Source: Brevibacillus sp. DP1.3A
Lineage (GTDB): Bacteria > Bacillota > Bacilli > Brevibacillales > Brevibacillaceae
Reading direction: 5' to 3'
NCBI RefSeq assembly: GCF_013284245.2
Contig: NZ_CP085876.1
Coordinates: forward strand, 5,482,001 to 5,546,000
Length of the DNA stretch: 64,000 bases
The notes beneath the pieces were generated by a model. It saw nothing but the letters and a program-made list of their open reading frames with translations, made no database searches and was not told the DNA's origin. Of the stretch, positions 25,657 through 35,217 are shown one piece after another. The stretch's first letter is position 1, and every line of letters begins with the position of its first letter. The position numbers and the translations under genes were made by a program.

Positions 25657-27447
25657 TTATGCTTCTTCTGTCAGGCGCAGGAATTCGTCGATGTCTGCCA
25701 CAGCCAGATCAACAGCTTTTTGCCAGAACTCAACTGTCGTCATGTCCTCGCCGAGATGCTTCTTCGCCAAGTCCTCTACCATCAGGCGGCCCGTATCTTG
25801 GAGCAGTGCATCATATTTCGGAGCGAAGCTCTCGCCTTCTTCGAGTGCACGCGCATAGACACTCATGCTAAACAAGTACCCGAATGTGTACGGGAAGTTG
25901 TAGAACGGATACGACGTGATATAGAAATGCAGCTTGGATGCCCAGAAGTGCGGCTCGTAATCTGCCAAAGCGCCATTGTACGCTTGCTTTTGCGCCTCTT
26001 CCATGATTCGGTCTAGATCAGCCGCGCTAACGAGACCTTCTTTGCGCTTCTCGTAGAAGTTTTTCTCGAAAATAAAGCGAGCGTGGATGTTCATGAAAAA
26101 CGCGACGATGGATTGCAGCTTATCTTCCAAGAGCACCAGTTTTTCATCGTCATTGGCTGCATTTTTCACAGCAGCGTCAGCGAGAATCATCTCTGCGAAG
26201 GTAGATGCTGTTTCCGCTACGTTCATCGCGTAGTTTTGGTTAAGTGCTGGCAAATTCCACATGACTTGCTGATGATACGCATGCCCCAGCTCATGTGCCA
26301 GTGTGGATACATTGCTTGCGCTTCCTGCATACGTCATGAACACGCGAGACTGCTTGCTGACTGGGAAGCTCGTGCAGAATCCGCCTGGGCGCTTGCCAGG
26401 ACGATCCTCTGCCTCGATCCAGCCCTCATCGAATGCCTTTTGCGCAAACTCAGCCATGCTCGGATTGAAACGTTTGAAGTGCTCAACGATCAGGGCAGCT
26501 GCTTCATCGTAAGACACTTCTTTATGTACATTCCCGACTGGAGCCCCTACATCGTACCAGCTCAGCTTGTCTACACCGAGCAACTTCGCCTTGCGCTCCA
26601 GATAGGCAACCAAACGATCCTTGCGATTGTCGATAGCCTGCCACATCGCGTCGAGTGTTTTTTCCTGCATCCGTCCAATATCCAGCGGCTCACGCAGAAC
26701 GGAATCCCAGCCGCGATGACGGTACAGAGAGAGACGGAAACCACCCAAGTGATTCAGCGCCTGCGCGCACAGCTCCGTTTCCTTGCCCCAAGCTTCTGTC
26801 CACTTTTCAAAAACATGGGCACGAACAGCACGGTCAGGACTGCTCATTAGGTTAGACGCTTGCCCGACAGACATCTGCTTCGTCTCTCCATTGACCTCAA
26901 CCTCAATGCTCATACGTCCCACGACCGCATTGTACAAATCTTGCCAAGCGTGATACCCGTCTACAGCTAAATCGTTTGCCAGCACTTCTTGTTCAGGCGA
27001 CAGCTTTTCCTGTGCACGGCGACGGCGCTCATTCAGCACAAAAGCAAGCGGTTGCACTTCTTCGTCTGCCAACAGATTCTCCCATGCAGCCTCGTCGATA
27101 GCCAGCAGCTTTTCTTCCCAGCGCGTCAATACTGCACCAAACGCAGCCGAGATGCTCTTCACACGCCCACCCATCAGCTTGGCTGGCTCATCCTTTACAT
27201 TTTGAGCAGTCAGGCAGGAAATGAATGCACCTGCTTGTCTCACACGCACAGCAATGCTTTGGACCTGAGTGACAACTTCCTTGAAAGCCGCTGTTTCATG
27301 CAAACCAGTGCTAGATTGTTCCAACCGAGCTTTCAGGTTCGCAATATCCCCTTCCAAAGTTCCTAAAAACGCCCGAAAATCCTCTGATTCACTACCACCA
27401 GGAAAAATCACATCCATATCCCAGCGTTGTGGCAATGCTTTTGTCAT
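25657..27447 (-). CDS. pepF: M3 family oligoendopeptidase F-like
   Basis: Cytoplasmic zinc metallopeptidase of 596 residues, cutting oligopeptides of limited size. The HExxH site is STLAHELGHAYHQQ at about residue 385, with the downstream Glu in NVAETASTFAEM. The N-terminal helical lid domain (PQRWDMDVIFPGG) and the C-terminal YITSYPFYNFPYTFGYLFS block are typical of the pepF/M3 clade 3 group. Monocistronic, closed by its own terminator. Confidence 0.92.
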   Translation of the reverse strand: MTKALPQRWDMDVIFPGGSESEDFRAFLGTLEGDIANLKARLEQSSTGLHETAAFKEVVTQVQSIAVRVRQAGAFISCLTAQNVKDEPAKLMGGRVKSISAAFGAVLTRWEEKLLAIDEAAWENLLADEEVQPLAFVLNERRRRAQEKLSPEQEVLANDLAVDGYHAWQDLYNAVVGRMSIEVEVNGETKQMSVGQASNLMSSPDRAVRAHVFEKWTEAWGKETELCAQALNHLGGFRLSLYRHRGWDSVLREPLDIGRMQEKTLDAMWQAIDNRKDRLVAYLERKAKLLGVDKLSWYDVGAPVGNVHKEVSYDEAAALIVEHFKRFNPSMAEFAQKAFDEGWIEAEDRPGKRPGGFCTSFPVSKQSRVFMTYAGSASNVSTLAHELGHAYHQQVMWNLPALNQNYAMNVAETASTFAEMILADAAVKNAANDDEKLVLLEDKLQSIVAFFMNIHARFIFEKNFYEKRKEGLVSAADLDRIMEEAQKQAYNGALADYEPHFWASKLHFYITSYPFYNFPYTFGYLFSMSVYARALEEGESFAPKYDALLQDTGRLMVEDLAKKHLGEDMTTVEFWQKAVDLAVADIDEFLRLTEEA

Positions 27448-27534
27448 ATGTACCCCTCCTCAAAAAACTCCTTCGATAAAAATATTTCTATAATAAGGTA
27501 GCTATTCCCTCCCCATTTATTCATATCGTTAGAA

Positions 27535-27560
27535 AAGCGACTGCCATGTAAGCAGTCGCT
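27535..27560 (-). terminator. Terminator of the MBL-fold hydrolase gene
   Basis: Perfect AGCGACTGC/GCAGTCGCT stem; the minus strand continues TTTTCTAACG. Confidence 0.75.
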
Positions 27561-27572
27561 AACTTTTCACGC

Positions 27573-28514
27573 CTATTGAACAGGGATCGAAAACGTCTCC
27601 CCTTGTTTTTCAACAACGATCCTATCCCTCTCGTCCCCCGCTACTGCCAACAGACGCTCGAACGGCTCATCAACAGGCTCACGCGAGAGCACAAACGTAT
27701 TCCAATGAATGGGCACCAGCCACTTGGCTTCAGTCTCCTTGAACATTTGCCATGCTTGCTCTGGCGTACAATGCGCTGCTTGATACGAGTCTGGCTTGTA
27801 GGCTCCAATCGGCATGAACACCAGATCGATAGGCCCGAATTGCTTCGCCAAATTTTCCATGGAGATATAAGCAGTATCGCCTGGATAGAGGATGCGCACG
27901 CCGTTTTTCTCAATCATATAGCCGTTGTAGCCATATTCATGATTCCATGGAAACCGGTTGCCCCAATGGCGAACAGGAATCGCAGTAACCGTCATTCCTT
28001 CTTTGGTTGTAACGGCTTCTCCCGGCTGCATTTCCTCATACGAACCAAATGGCATATGCTTGAACAGCTTGCTCGTCTGGTGCGCCGTAATCACATGTGT
28101 GGAACGATTCGCTATTTTCTGCAAGGTAGGCAGATCGACATGATCCAAATGGGCATGCGATAGCAAGATGATATCTACCTCGCCAATCTCAGCAAAGTCG
28201 AGGGCAGGAGGCGTAAAGCGCTTGGGACCAAAATGGACACCTGCAAGCTTAATCCCGAGCTTCTCTCCCAAAACCGGATCCGTCAGTATTTTCGTACCAA
28301 ACATATTCAACAGAATCGTCGAGTGGCCGATCCATGTAAATGTAACCTCATCATGACTCCAGTCGGCAGGCACTGGCTTTTTCGTGTCCAGATGACGAAA
28401 CTCCGGCTTCGGAAGCTGTCCCATATGGTACCAGTAGCGGTAAGCCACATAGCCAATCAATCCGATAAGGAGTACCCCCACTATGGAGCCTACCCATGTA
28501 AAAAAGTTGAGCAT
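27573..28514 (-). CDS. MBL-fold metallo-hydrolase, NAPE-PLD-like, membrane-anchored
   Basis: 313 residues from the ATG with AAAGGGAG upstream. An N-terminal membrane helix (FTWVGSIVGVLLIGLIGYVAY) is followed by a metallo-beta-lactamase fold: FTWIGHSTILL, then LLSHAHLDHVD (HxHxDH) at about 116, VRHWGNRFPWNHEYGY, LYPGDTAY and PIHWNTF. This set of motifs is that of the N-acyl-phosphatidylethanolamine phospholipase D group; bacterial members are lipid or lipoprotein-like hydrolases with unknown natural substrates. Divergent from the Crp/Fnr gene. Confidence 0.85.
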   Translation of the reverse strand: MLNFFTWVGSIVGVLLIGLIGYVAYRYWYHMGQLPKPEFRHLDTKKPVPADWSHDEVTFTWIGHSTILLNMFGTKILTDPVLGEKLGIKLAGVHFGPKRFTPPALDFAEIGEVDIILLSHAHLDHVDLPTLQKIANRSTHVITAHQTSKLFKHMPFGSYEEMQPGEAVTTKEGMTVTAIPVRHWGNRFPWNHEYGYNGYMIEKNGVRILYPGDTAYISMENLAKQFGPIDLVFMPIGAYKPDSYQAAHCTPEQAWQMFKETEAKWLVPIHWNTFVLSREPVDEPFERLLAVAGDERDRIVVEKQGETFSIPVQ

Positions 28515-28679
28515 CAGACAACTCCCTTTATCTAGCTGTGATTTCCCCATTATAGCAAAAGGCATTATTGCTGTAGCAAGCCTAAAAAAGCGGCAAACTG
28601 CTTTTTACGCTTGCTTACTTCCACATGCCGGGCTTGCTATAATTGCTAGAGAAAAACTTAGAGAATCGAGGAGAAACCC

Positions 28680-29189
28680 ATGATCCTGCACAAGGGAGAA
28701 GTCCTGTTTCGACAAGGAGAAACAGGACCGCTCTATCATCTGAAGAGCGGTCTGTTAAAAATCGTTCGGGTGCATGCAGACGGAGCATTGACGCTGGTCA
28801 ACATCATCGTTCCGGATGAGATCATTCCGCATCATTCGTTAATGAGCCCGAATCCCTATTACGGGACAGCAATCGCGCTTGTGACCTGTGAGGTCGAAGT
28901 GCTATCTGCCCCAGATTGGTATCGCCATCTGGATGACAATCCTGAAAAGTGTCGTGATATCGCGCTACAGCTGCAAGGGAAGCTACGTATGATGCAGCAG
29001 CGTATCGACCAACTGACCGAAGTCTCTCCTGCTGAAAAGCTTCGCAAGCTCCAGCTTTGGTTTCAGACATTCATTCCTGTCGCCTCGCTTTCGGAGTTGC
29101 TGACTCAGGATGAAATCGGTCAGCTCATCGGGCTTCGCCGCGAGACGGTAAATCGACTGCTGCGCGCTCAAACTGCGAATCGCGAGTAA
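28680..29189 (+). CDS. Crp/Fnr family transcriptional regulator (short)
   Basis: 169 residues: a reduced cyclic-nucleotide-binding beta roll (GEVLFRQGETGPLYHLKSGL) and a C-terminal HTH ending LTQDEIGQLIGLRRETVNRL. It lacks the first about 50 residues of full-length Fnr/Crp and has no Fe-S cysteine cluster, so it probably does not sense oxygen the way Fnr does. GAGGAGAAACCC precedes the ATG. The neighbouring hmp gene has a TGTGA-N6-TCACA box, a likely target. It points at hmp tail to tail. Confidence 0.85.
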   Translation: MILHKGEVLFRQGETGPLYHLKSGLLKIVRVHADGALTLVNIIVPDEIIPHHSLMSPNPYYGTAIALVTCEVEVLSAPDWYRHLDDNPEKCRDIALQLQGKLRMMQQRIDQLTEVSPAEKLRKLQLWFQTFIPVASLSELLTQDEIGQLIGLRRETVNRLLRAQTANRE

Positions 29190-29216
29190 GTTTAGTACTT
29201 TTCTGTAAGATCCTCT

Positions 29217-30434
29217 TTATGCCAATGTAGCAGCCGGTCCAAAAAACTCAAAATGAATATCGTCTGCTGGCACTCCCCATTCCAACAGAGCACCGTTGAT
29301 CGTCTTCATGAATGGAATTGGACCACAGAAATAGTAGCTCGCCTCTTTTGTATCGATGACATTTTGCAGCCACGGCAAGTCGATATATCCTTCTTTCTGG
29401 AAAGCACCGTTCAATCGATCTTGCTCGGTCGGCTGTGTATAGCACCAGTGAACAGAGAGCTGCGGATGTTTTGCGGCCAGCTCCTCTACTGCTGGCTTCA
29501 TGGCATGCACATTTCCGTTTTTGGCTGCGTGAATGAAAGTGATCGGACGGTCTGTTCCCGATTTGATCAGTGTGGTCAGCATGCTGATCATTGGGGTCAA
29601 TCCTACACCACCACTGAGTAGCACAACCGGACGGCTGCCCTCTTGCTGTAAGGTAAAATCTCCAGCCGGAGCAGACAGCTGCAGGCTATCTCCTTCCTTC
29701 ACTTCCTCTGACAAATAAACGGATACTTTTCCTGCTGGCTTATCTTGCATCGCATCCTCGCGTTTGACAGAAATGCGGTAGTACGCATTCCCTGGTGCAT
29801 CAGAGAGACTGTATTGGCGAATGTGCGTAAATTGCTCGCCCGGTAGTTCTACCTTGACGCTGACATACTGCCCTGGCTCATAGCTGGAAATCGACTGACC
29901 ATCCGCCGGAACCAGATAAAAGGAAGTGATTACGTCGCTTTCCTTCACCTTGCGTTGGACGATAAACTCTCTGAAATCTTCCCAACCTCCAGCCTGTCCG
30001 CTCGCCTCTTCATACATTTCGTGTTCTACACCGATGAAAGCATCCGCAATGACACCATACGCTTCTGCCCACGCCTGTAAAATCTCGTCCGTAGCGGCAT
30101 CCCCAAGTACTTCTTTGATCGCAGCAAGCAGGTTTTCCCCAACGATTGGGTAGTGTTCGGCCTTCACTCCCAAGCTGCGGTGCTTGTGTCCAATCTGCTT
30201 CACAACAGGCAAAATCGTTTCCAGCTTATCAATATACAAAGCCGCAGCATACACCGCATTTGCCAGAGCGGCTTGCTGTCTTCCCTGCTTTTGATTGGCG
30301 TGGTTGAAAATATTGAGAAGCTCAGGGTGCTTAGCAAACATCATTTGATAAAAACGTTTTGTAATGGCAGTTCCATGCACCTCTAGCACAGGAACGGTTG
30401 ATTTTATGATTTCAATGGTTTTTGGGCTTAACAT
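29217..30434 (-). CDS. hmp: Flavohaemoglobin (nitric oxide dioxygenase)
   Basis: 405 residues from the ATG behind CAAGGAGG; the extension to 30692 crosses the Fnr-like box and is not coding. Globin domain (about 1-140) with proximal His in the HKHRSLGV block, and CD/E residues KRFYQMMF; then the FAD domain (RQYSLSDAP at about 205) and the NAD domain (LLSGGVGLTPMISML; YFCGPIPFMK). Converts NO to nitrate with O2 and NAD(P)H and protects against nitrosative stress. Confidence 0.95.
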   Translation of the reverse strand: MLSPKTIEIIKSTVPVLEVHGTAITKRFYQMMFAKHPELLNIFNHANQKQGRQQAALANAVYAAALYIDKLETILPVVKQIGHKHRSLGVKAEHYPIVGENLLAAIKEVLGDAATDEILQAWAEAYGVIADAFIGVEHEMYEEASGQAGGWEDFREFIVQRKVKESDVITSFYLVPADGQSISSYEPGQYVSVKVELPGEQFTHIRQYSLSDAPGNAYYRISVKREDAMQDKPAGKVSVYLSEEVKEGDSLQLSAPAGDFTLQQEGSRPVVLLSGGVGLTPMISMLTTLIKSGTDRPITFIHAAKNGNVHAMKPAVEELAAKHPQLSVHWCYTQPTEQDRLNGAFQKEGYIDLPWLQNVIDTKEASYYFCGPIPFMKTINGALLEWGVPADDIHFEFFGPAATLA

Positions 30435-30502
30435 CGTAGAACCTCCTTGAAGTGCTTCGTTCTTTCTATATTTCAAGTGTACGGGAGGTTCAGAAATACA
30501 CA

Positions 30503-30518
30503 TGTGATTCTGGTCACA
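30503..30518. promoter_or_regulatory. Fnr/Crp-type operator upstream of hmp
   Basis: Perfect TGTGA-N6-TCACA palindrome (TGTGATTCTGGTCACA), 69 bp before the hmp start. If TACACT (about 20 bp downstream on the minus strand) is the -10 box, the site is centred near -42, a class II activator position. Confidence 0.7.
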
Positions 30519-30658
30519 GGAAATAGAAACAATTTGTGACAACTGCAAAACGCCATAAGAAAAAGTCGTCCCCCAACTGTCTTGTTGCAAAAGTAACGAT
30601 TGCCATGATAGCATATCAGCCAAATCCATCATTAAACAAAACCACTGAAGGTGAATGA

Positions 30659-32101
30659 ATGCTAACAGTAAACAGAGATGACAAGCGTCCAATCTGGCAG
30701 CAACTGCTGGACCAAGCGATCCATAATATTACCACCGGGAAATGGCAGCCAGGTGAATTGCTGCTCCCCTCCCGCGAACTCGCTTCTTTAATTGGCGTTT
30801 CCCGTTCAACCATGCAGATTGTTTATGAGGAGTTATTTAGTCGCGGATACACGGTAACCTCTCGTCGCGGCGGGACTAGAGTTAGCGAATGGACTTATGC
30901 AACTCGTCCTTCAGAGGATGCTGCGCCAGAAGGACCTGTCCCTCCCGAATTGCCTTTATTAAACACTACAATCGGTCATTTGCACGGTTGGTTCGGGGAC
31001 AAAGATAGTCAAAAGGTTGAGATCGATTTCAGTCCCCATGAGCCCTATTTGGACGAACAGTTTCAAAAGAATTGGAGACGTTCGTTTTTACAGGCTTCTA
31101 CAGAAACGAATCTGGACAGTTGGGCTTATGGCAATGCCTATGGATACCAACCACTGCGAGAACAGATTCAACGTTATTTGTCACTTGAACGGGGGGTTCA
31201 TGTGAATATCGATCAAATCATGTTAACCTCAGGTGCACAACATAGCATCGATTTGATCGCCCAAGCCCTTTTACATGAAGGAGATAGCGTTTCTGTTGAA
31301 GATCCTGGCTTCCCTGCTGCCTGGATGGCAATGAAGTATCGGCGTATGCAAGTTGTCTCCGTACCAGTTGACGAGTACGGGTTATGTGTAGACCAGATTC
31401 ATCCGGGGTCCAAGCTTGTCTATGTTACGCCATCGCACCAGTGTGCGGTTGGAGTAATTATGTCGGAACCTCGCAGGCAACAATTGTTACACATGGCTGC
31501 CGAGCAGCAGTTTTGGATTGTTGAGGATGATTACGATAGTGAATTTCGCTATCGCGGCGACCCCCTTCCAACCTTGTTCAGTCAGCGACCTCAGAACACG
31601 TTGTATATGATGAGTTTTTCCAAAATGATTGCTCCTGGTATTCGAATATCGGCAATCGTTGGTCCCAAAGAGGCCATTCGTCAGCTCGCCCAAGTCCATG
31701 AATTAACCTATCGGCATCTCCCGATTATGGAGCAATTAACGCTTACTCATTTTATTGAGCATGGTCATTTCATGCGCCATATGAGACGGGTTCGAAATGT
31801 ATATCGGCGCAGACATGAAGCCATGACGAAGGCCATCATCACGACAGGTCTCGGCGAACACTTCACACTAAGCGGCGTAGAAACGGGGTTGCATATCCTT
31901 CTTGAAGCTGATAAATCGTTTGTCGAAGAAGCCGCGACGAACCTAGCACTCGAAAATGGAATCCGTGTTTATCCACTTAGCAAGTATTGTATGAAAAGCG
32001 ATCGAAAAGGGTGGGTACTGGGTTTTGCTAAAGTAGATGAATCCACCATTGAAGAAGGCATTTTTCGTCTTGCGAAGATTACACGGTTTTACCAGGTTTG
32101 A
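30659..32101 (+). CDS. MocR-family regulator (GntR HTH fused to aminotransferase-like domain)
   Basis: 480 residues. GntR winged helix at about 10-75 (PIWQQLLDQAIHNITTGKW; LPSRELASLIGVSRSTMQIV), then a fold-type I PLP domain with the Schiff-base lysine in MSFSKMIAPGIRIS at about 325. MocR proteins sense PLP or amino acids such as GABA. A PNPOx-family gene lies convergent, with a 23-bp overlap of the 3' ends; a PdxR-like vitamin B6 function is possible but not shown. Confidence 0.88.
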   Translation: MLTVNRDDKRPIWQQLLDQAIHNITTGKWQPGELLLPSRELASLIGVSRSTMQIVYEELFSRGYTVTSRRGGTRVSEWTYATRPSEDAAPEGPVPPELPLLNTTIGHLHGWFGDKDSQKVEIDFSPHEPYLDEQFQKNWRRSFLQASTETNLDSWAYGNAYGYQPLREQIQRYLSLERGVHVNIDQIMLTSGAQHSIDLIAQALLHEGDSVSVEDPGFPAAWMAMKYRRMQVVSVPVDEYGLCVDQIHPGSKLVYVTPSHQCAVGVIMSEPRRQQLLHMAAEQQFWIVEDDYDSEFRYRGDPLPTLFSQRPQNTLYMMSFSKMIAPGIRISAIVGPKEAIRQLAQVHELTYRHLPIMEQLTLTHFIEHGHFMRHMRRVRNVYRRRHEAMTKAIITTGLGEHFTLSGVETGLHILLEADKSFVEEAATNLALENGIRVYPLSKYCMKSDRKGWVLGFAKVDESTIEEGIFRLAKITRFYQV

Positions 32102-32615
32102 ACATTTTTTCTTCTTCCATTGCATTTTCTTTCGCAGTGATATGATATGGATCTATTCGGTACACCTGAACCGGACCACCGAATACTGCTGAACGGTATT
32201 TGTCTACGTGCTGCTTGGGTAAAGGCCGATTATAGTAGCCAGGCACATACTTATTCATCATTTCTTGCAACATGTGTGTAGCTTCATCCAGATCGACTAT
32301 AGGCTGTGCCTTGCCAAAAATCATTACACTCATATACGCTGTGTCTGTCTTAGCTGGCACCGGATCAGTAATCGTTCCATATTCTTCACAAACCGTAAAA
32401 CAGACCTCTGGATTAGCATCCATAACCTGATTTCTTCTCCCGCCGGTGGCTCCATGGAAATAAAGCTGCCCATTTGTCCAAACAAAATTGAGCGGAACAA
32501 CATACGGCAAATGACCATCGACCATTCCAAGATGTCCGATTCTAGCTTGCTGCAAAAACGTCTCAATCTTGCTCTGATCCAATACTTCTCTAATTTTGTA
32601 ACGCACTCCATCCAT
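32079..32615 (-). CDS. Pyridoxamine 5'-phosphate oxidase family (FMN-binding split barrel) protein
   Basis: 178 residues from the ATG after AGGAGTG. FMN-binding split barrel (LQQARIGHLGMVDGHLPYVV; VWTNGQLYFHGATGGRR), the pattern of the Nim/HugZ-like pyridoxamine oxidase-related group, not PdxH itself. It may bind FMN or haem; some members reduce 5-nitroimidazoles. Its 3' end overlaps the MocR gene by 23 bp in opposite orientation. Confidence 0.82.
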   Translation of the reverse strand: MDGVRYKIREVLDQSKIETFLQQARIGHLGMVDGHLPYVVPLNFVWTNGQLYFHGATGGRRNQVMDANPEVCFTVCEEYGTITDPVPAKTDTAYMSVMIFGKAQPIVDLDEATHMLQEMMNKYVPGYYNRPLPKQHVDKYRSAVFGGPVQVYRIDPYHITAKENAMEEEKMFKPGKTV

Positions 32616-32742
32616 TGTTATCACTCCTATTATTTTGAAATATGCTGCAAGTTTATCAGCCATTGGAGTGAATATATACGTCCAAAACTACCAGATTGAA
32701 GCAATCCATAAGCTATCATCTAAAGCATTAGAAAACGAAAAA

Positions 32743-32764
32743 GCTGCCGGAACAACCCGGCAGC
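32743..32764 (-). terminator. Terminator of the DUF2199 gene
   Basis: Perfect GCTGCCGG/CCGGCAGC with loop AACAAC; the minus strand continues TTTTTCGTTTTC. Confidence 0.85.
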
Positions 32765-32777
32765 AGGCATTTTCTTA

Positions 32778-33266
32778 TTACTCAGTATGATTGATTAAAT
32801 GAGCAATTTCTTTCACTCTCTCCATTGTAATCCCTTCTCTTTGTTCAACGGCAAGTGGATGATTCGTTTGTTCTAATTCTATTAAGGGAACCGCACCAAC
32901 TTCTTGTGTATGTACGAATGTCTTTAAAGATAGTGTAGTTTTTGGATAGACGGAAAGTTCAGTCGATAACCAACCAAAATAAGGTTTTTCATTTTCTCTT
33001 CCTTCTACATGCAGCAATTCATTCGATTTCAAAAAGTTTTCTTCACTAAGTGAGACCCAAACACTCCATATAAACTTCTCATTTGTATCCACTATTGGTA
33101 TTTCAATATGTCCTCTAATAAAGAAATGCTGTTCATCAATTACACAAAAGTCTCTTATTAATTCTGTTCTTTTCTCTTCTGGTACCATGTAAAAATAATG
33201 TGGCGCATTCATTCCGTAACAGAAAGGAAGTTCATTTAACTCGTTGTTACAGTGAGGGCATTTCAT
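32778..33266 (-). CDS. DUF2199 domain-containing protein
   Basis: 162 residues. Starts with a CPHC pair (MKCPHCNNELNELPFCYG), followed by the family's DFCVIDEQHFFIRGHIEIPI and VWVSLSEENF blocks and GWLSTELSVYPKT. Function unknown. The gene is more AT-rich than its neighbours, a sign of possible transfer. Single gene with its own terminator. Confidence 0.8.
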   Translation of the reverse strand: MKCPHCNNELNELPFCYGMNAPHYFYMVPEEKRTELIRDFCVIDEQHFFIRGHIEIPIVDTNEKFIWSVWVSLSEENFLKSNELLHVEGRENEKPYFGWLSTELSVYPKTTLSLKTFVHTQEVGAVPLIELEQTNHPLAVEQREGITMERVKEIAHLINHTE

Positions 33267-33354
33267 GTTCTTTGCTCCTTATCATTTCTCGCCGATTTTT
33301 TATTTACATTACCACATATTTCATTACATGGATAATCTGCCATGCTACAAAAAA

Positions 33355-33384
33355 AGATCATCCCAAATCAAGCTGGGATGATCT
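33355..33384 (-). terminator. Terminator after mobB
   Basis: Perfect 11-bp AGATCATCCCA/TGGGATGATCT; the minus strand continues TTTTTTTGTAG. Confidence 0.88.
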
Positions 33385-33396
33385 CAATGTTTCTAA

Positions 33397-33912
33397 TCAG
33401 TTTTGACAATTCCAACCAGATACCCGTTCCCTCACAAACTTGGCCATGTTGTCTATGTCATTAATATCGAAAAATGGCAACCCCGGCTGACGATTGTCTG
33501 ACCAACCTACGATCCCTACCAGATGAGTAACGATCGATAAGAGCTCCTCATCTTCTGGCCTGCGAAGCAGGACGAGCTTGGGATAGCCTTCACGCTTGAA
33601 GCCCTCTACCAAAATGAGCTCAGCCCCGGCATCTGCTAAGCGCTGAATAAGAACGGACAACTCCTGCGGCTTTTGCTCTACGATGGCCGTTTTCGTTTTG
33701 GAAGTGATCGCAACTAGCGAGGCTCCGGCTTCACGATAACGCCAGGTGTCCTTCCCTGGCTGATCCCACTCAAAATCGTGTCCACCATCATGCTTGATGA
33801 CTCCGACTCTAATCCCTGCTTTTTCGAGGATCGGAATGAGCTTGGTGAGCAGCGTCGTCTTGCCACTGTTCGAATAACCGACAATCTGCAAAACACAAGG
33901 TGGCTTGACCAT
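33397..33912 (-). CDS. mobB: Molybdopterin-guanine dinucleotide biosynthesis protein MobB
   Basis: 171-residue GTP-binding adaptor for Mo-cofactor nucleotide attachment. P-loop QIVGYSNSGKTTLL at residues 9-22, then VIKHDGGHDFEWDQPGKDTWRYREAGA and LVEGFKREGYPKL. It starts three bases after the moeA stop and is therefore co-transcribed; the unit ends at the terminator just downstream. Confidence 0.93.
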   Translation of the reverse strand: MVKPPCVLQIVGYSNSGKTTLLTKLIPILEKAGIRVGVIKHDGGHDFEWDQPGKDTWRYREAGASLVAITSKTKTAIVEQKPQELSVLIQRLADAGAELILVEGFKREGYPKLVLLRRPEDEELLSIVTHLVGIVGWSDNRQPGLPFFDINDIDNMAKFVRERVSGWNCQN

Positions 33913-33915
33913 TCG

Positions 33916-35175
33916 CTATCCCTCTCTTCTCCAGGTTGGGGCGGCATGCGTGAGAACATCAACCAGCTCTCCTGCTTTTTGCCCGCTTCCCCCTGCTGGT
34001 ATGATCATAAAGCATTCGCTGTCCTTCAACGTCCCCAGATTCCCTGCCTTTTCATTGAAATCAGGTATCGCGTGCAAAACCCCGTCTTTTTCGAGAAGCT
34101 TCCCTCGCAGGTAACGAGGGTATGGACAAGGCTTCGTATAATCGACACCAAGTCTCGCCTTAATCACCTGCTGCACTACATGGGCTTCTCCCGAGATGCG
34201 ACGAATGGCTGCTCGCGCAAATAACTCAAACCCGAGAAAACAGGCACCCGGATTCCCTGATAGGGCAATAAGAGGCTTGCCTTCTATGATCATGGTTGTC
34301 GTCGGACTTCCCGGACGTATCGCGATCCTGTTGAACAGAAGCTCCACCTCAGGCTCATCCACTAAAGCCGCGATCACATCAAAATCCCCAACGGACACAC
34401 CGCCGCTTGAAATGACCAAATCCACGCCCTGCAAGCATTCACTGATTTTCGCCTTTGCCACCGACAGATCATCCGGCAGTCTTGAAAACGAAACAGGGAT
34501 GCCCCCTGCCTCGGCAATCAAGGCAGTCAGCATCACCGTATTACTGTTGCGAATTTTGCCTGGAGCAAGCGGCTGATCAATCTCCAGCAGCTCGCTTCCA
34601 GTCGAAATCAGACCGACACGCGGCTTGCAGAACACCTCTACCTGCGAATAGCCAAACGTAGCCAAACTGGCGAGCGTACCTGCGTTAATCCGCTCGCCCG
34701 CCTTAGCAATGATCGTTCCTCTGGCCATCTCTTCACCGCGTCGCGATACATTTTCTCCAGGCTTCATCTCCCGCTTGATCCGTACAGTATCCGCCTCTTC
34801 GGCTGGGTTGTACGTTTGCTCAAACATGATGACCGCATCCGCACCCGCAGGCATCATCGCACCAGTCATGATCCGCGTCGCGTAGCCCTTTTCCAATTCT
34901 CTAGTAGGTACTTGCCCGGCCGCAACCGTCTCTAGCACTGTTAGCGTAATCGGGTGGTCAACGGAGGCCCCCACAGTATCCGCAGCTCTCACGGCAAACC
35001 CATCCAGTGGCGAGCGGTCAAAGTGCGGCAAATCGTATGTTGCACATAGTTCAGAGGCCAGTATCCGCCCGTATGCCTCCCCGATCTGCACTTGTTCCGT
35101 TCTCCCTGTCAGCAATTTTGCCAACAGCTTGCTCATCGCTTCTTCAACCGAGAGTGTTTGTCGCGAAAAACGCAT
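33916..35175 (-). CDS. moeA: Molybdopterin molybdenumtransferase MoeA
   Basis: 419 residues; inserts molybdate into adenylated molybdopterin. Visible blocks: DLPHFDRSPLDGFAVRA, TGAMMPAGADAV, VGLISTGSELLEIDQPLAPGKIRNSN in the MPT-binding domain, SGGVSVGDFD and LSGNPGACFLGFE. It lies 42 bp downstream of the FdhF-like oxidoreductase, which needs this cofactor, and directly before mobB. Confidence 0.95.
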   Translation of the reverse strand: MRFSRQTLSVEEAMSKLLAKLLTGRTEQVQIGEAYGRILASELCATYDLPHFDRSPLDGFAVRAADTVGASVDHPITLTVLETVAAGQVPTRELEKGYATRIMTGAMMPAGADAVIMFEQTYNPAEEADTVRIKREMKPGENVSRRGEEMARGTIIAKAGERINAGTLASLATFGYSQVEVFCKPRVGLISTGSELLEIDQPLAPGKIRNSNTVMLTALIAEAGGIPVSFSRLPDDLSVAKAKISECLQGVDLVISSGGVSVGDFDVIAALVDEPEVELLFNRIAIRPGSPTTTMIIEGKPLIALSGNPGACFLGFELFARAAIRRISGEAHVVQQVIKARLGVDYTKPCPYPRYLRGKLLEKDGVLHAIPDFNEKAGNLGTLKDSECFMIIPAGGSGQKAGELVDVLTHAAPTWRREG

Positions 35176-35217
35176 GGCTTGTTCCTCCTAATCTTGACCA
35201 CCCATTGCTACAGCTCG

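Noticed and set aside
29217..30692. Longer hmp reading frame
   Set aside because: The extra 86 codons cross the Fnr-type box and lack a ribosome binding site; homologues start at the ATG at 30434.
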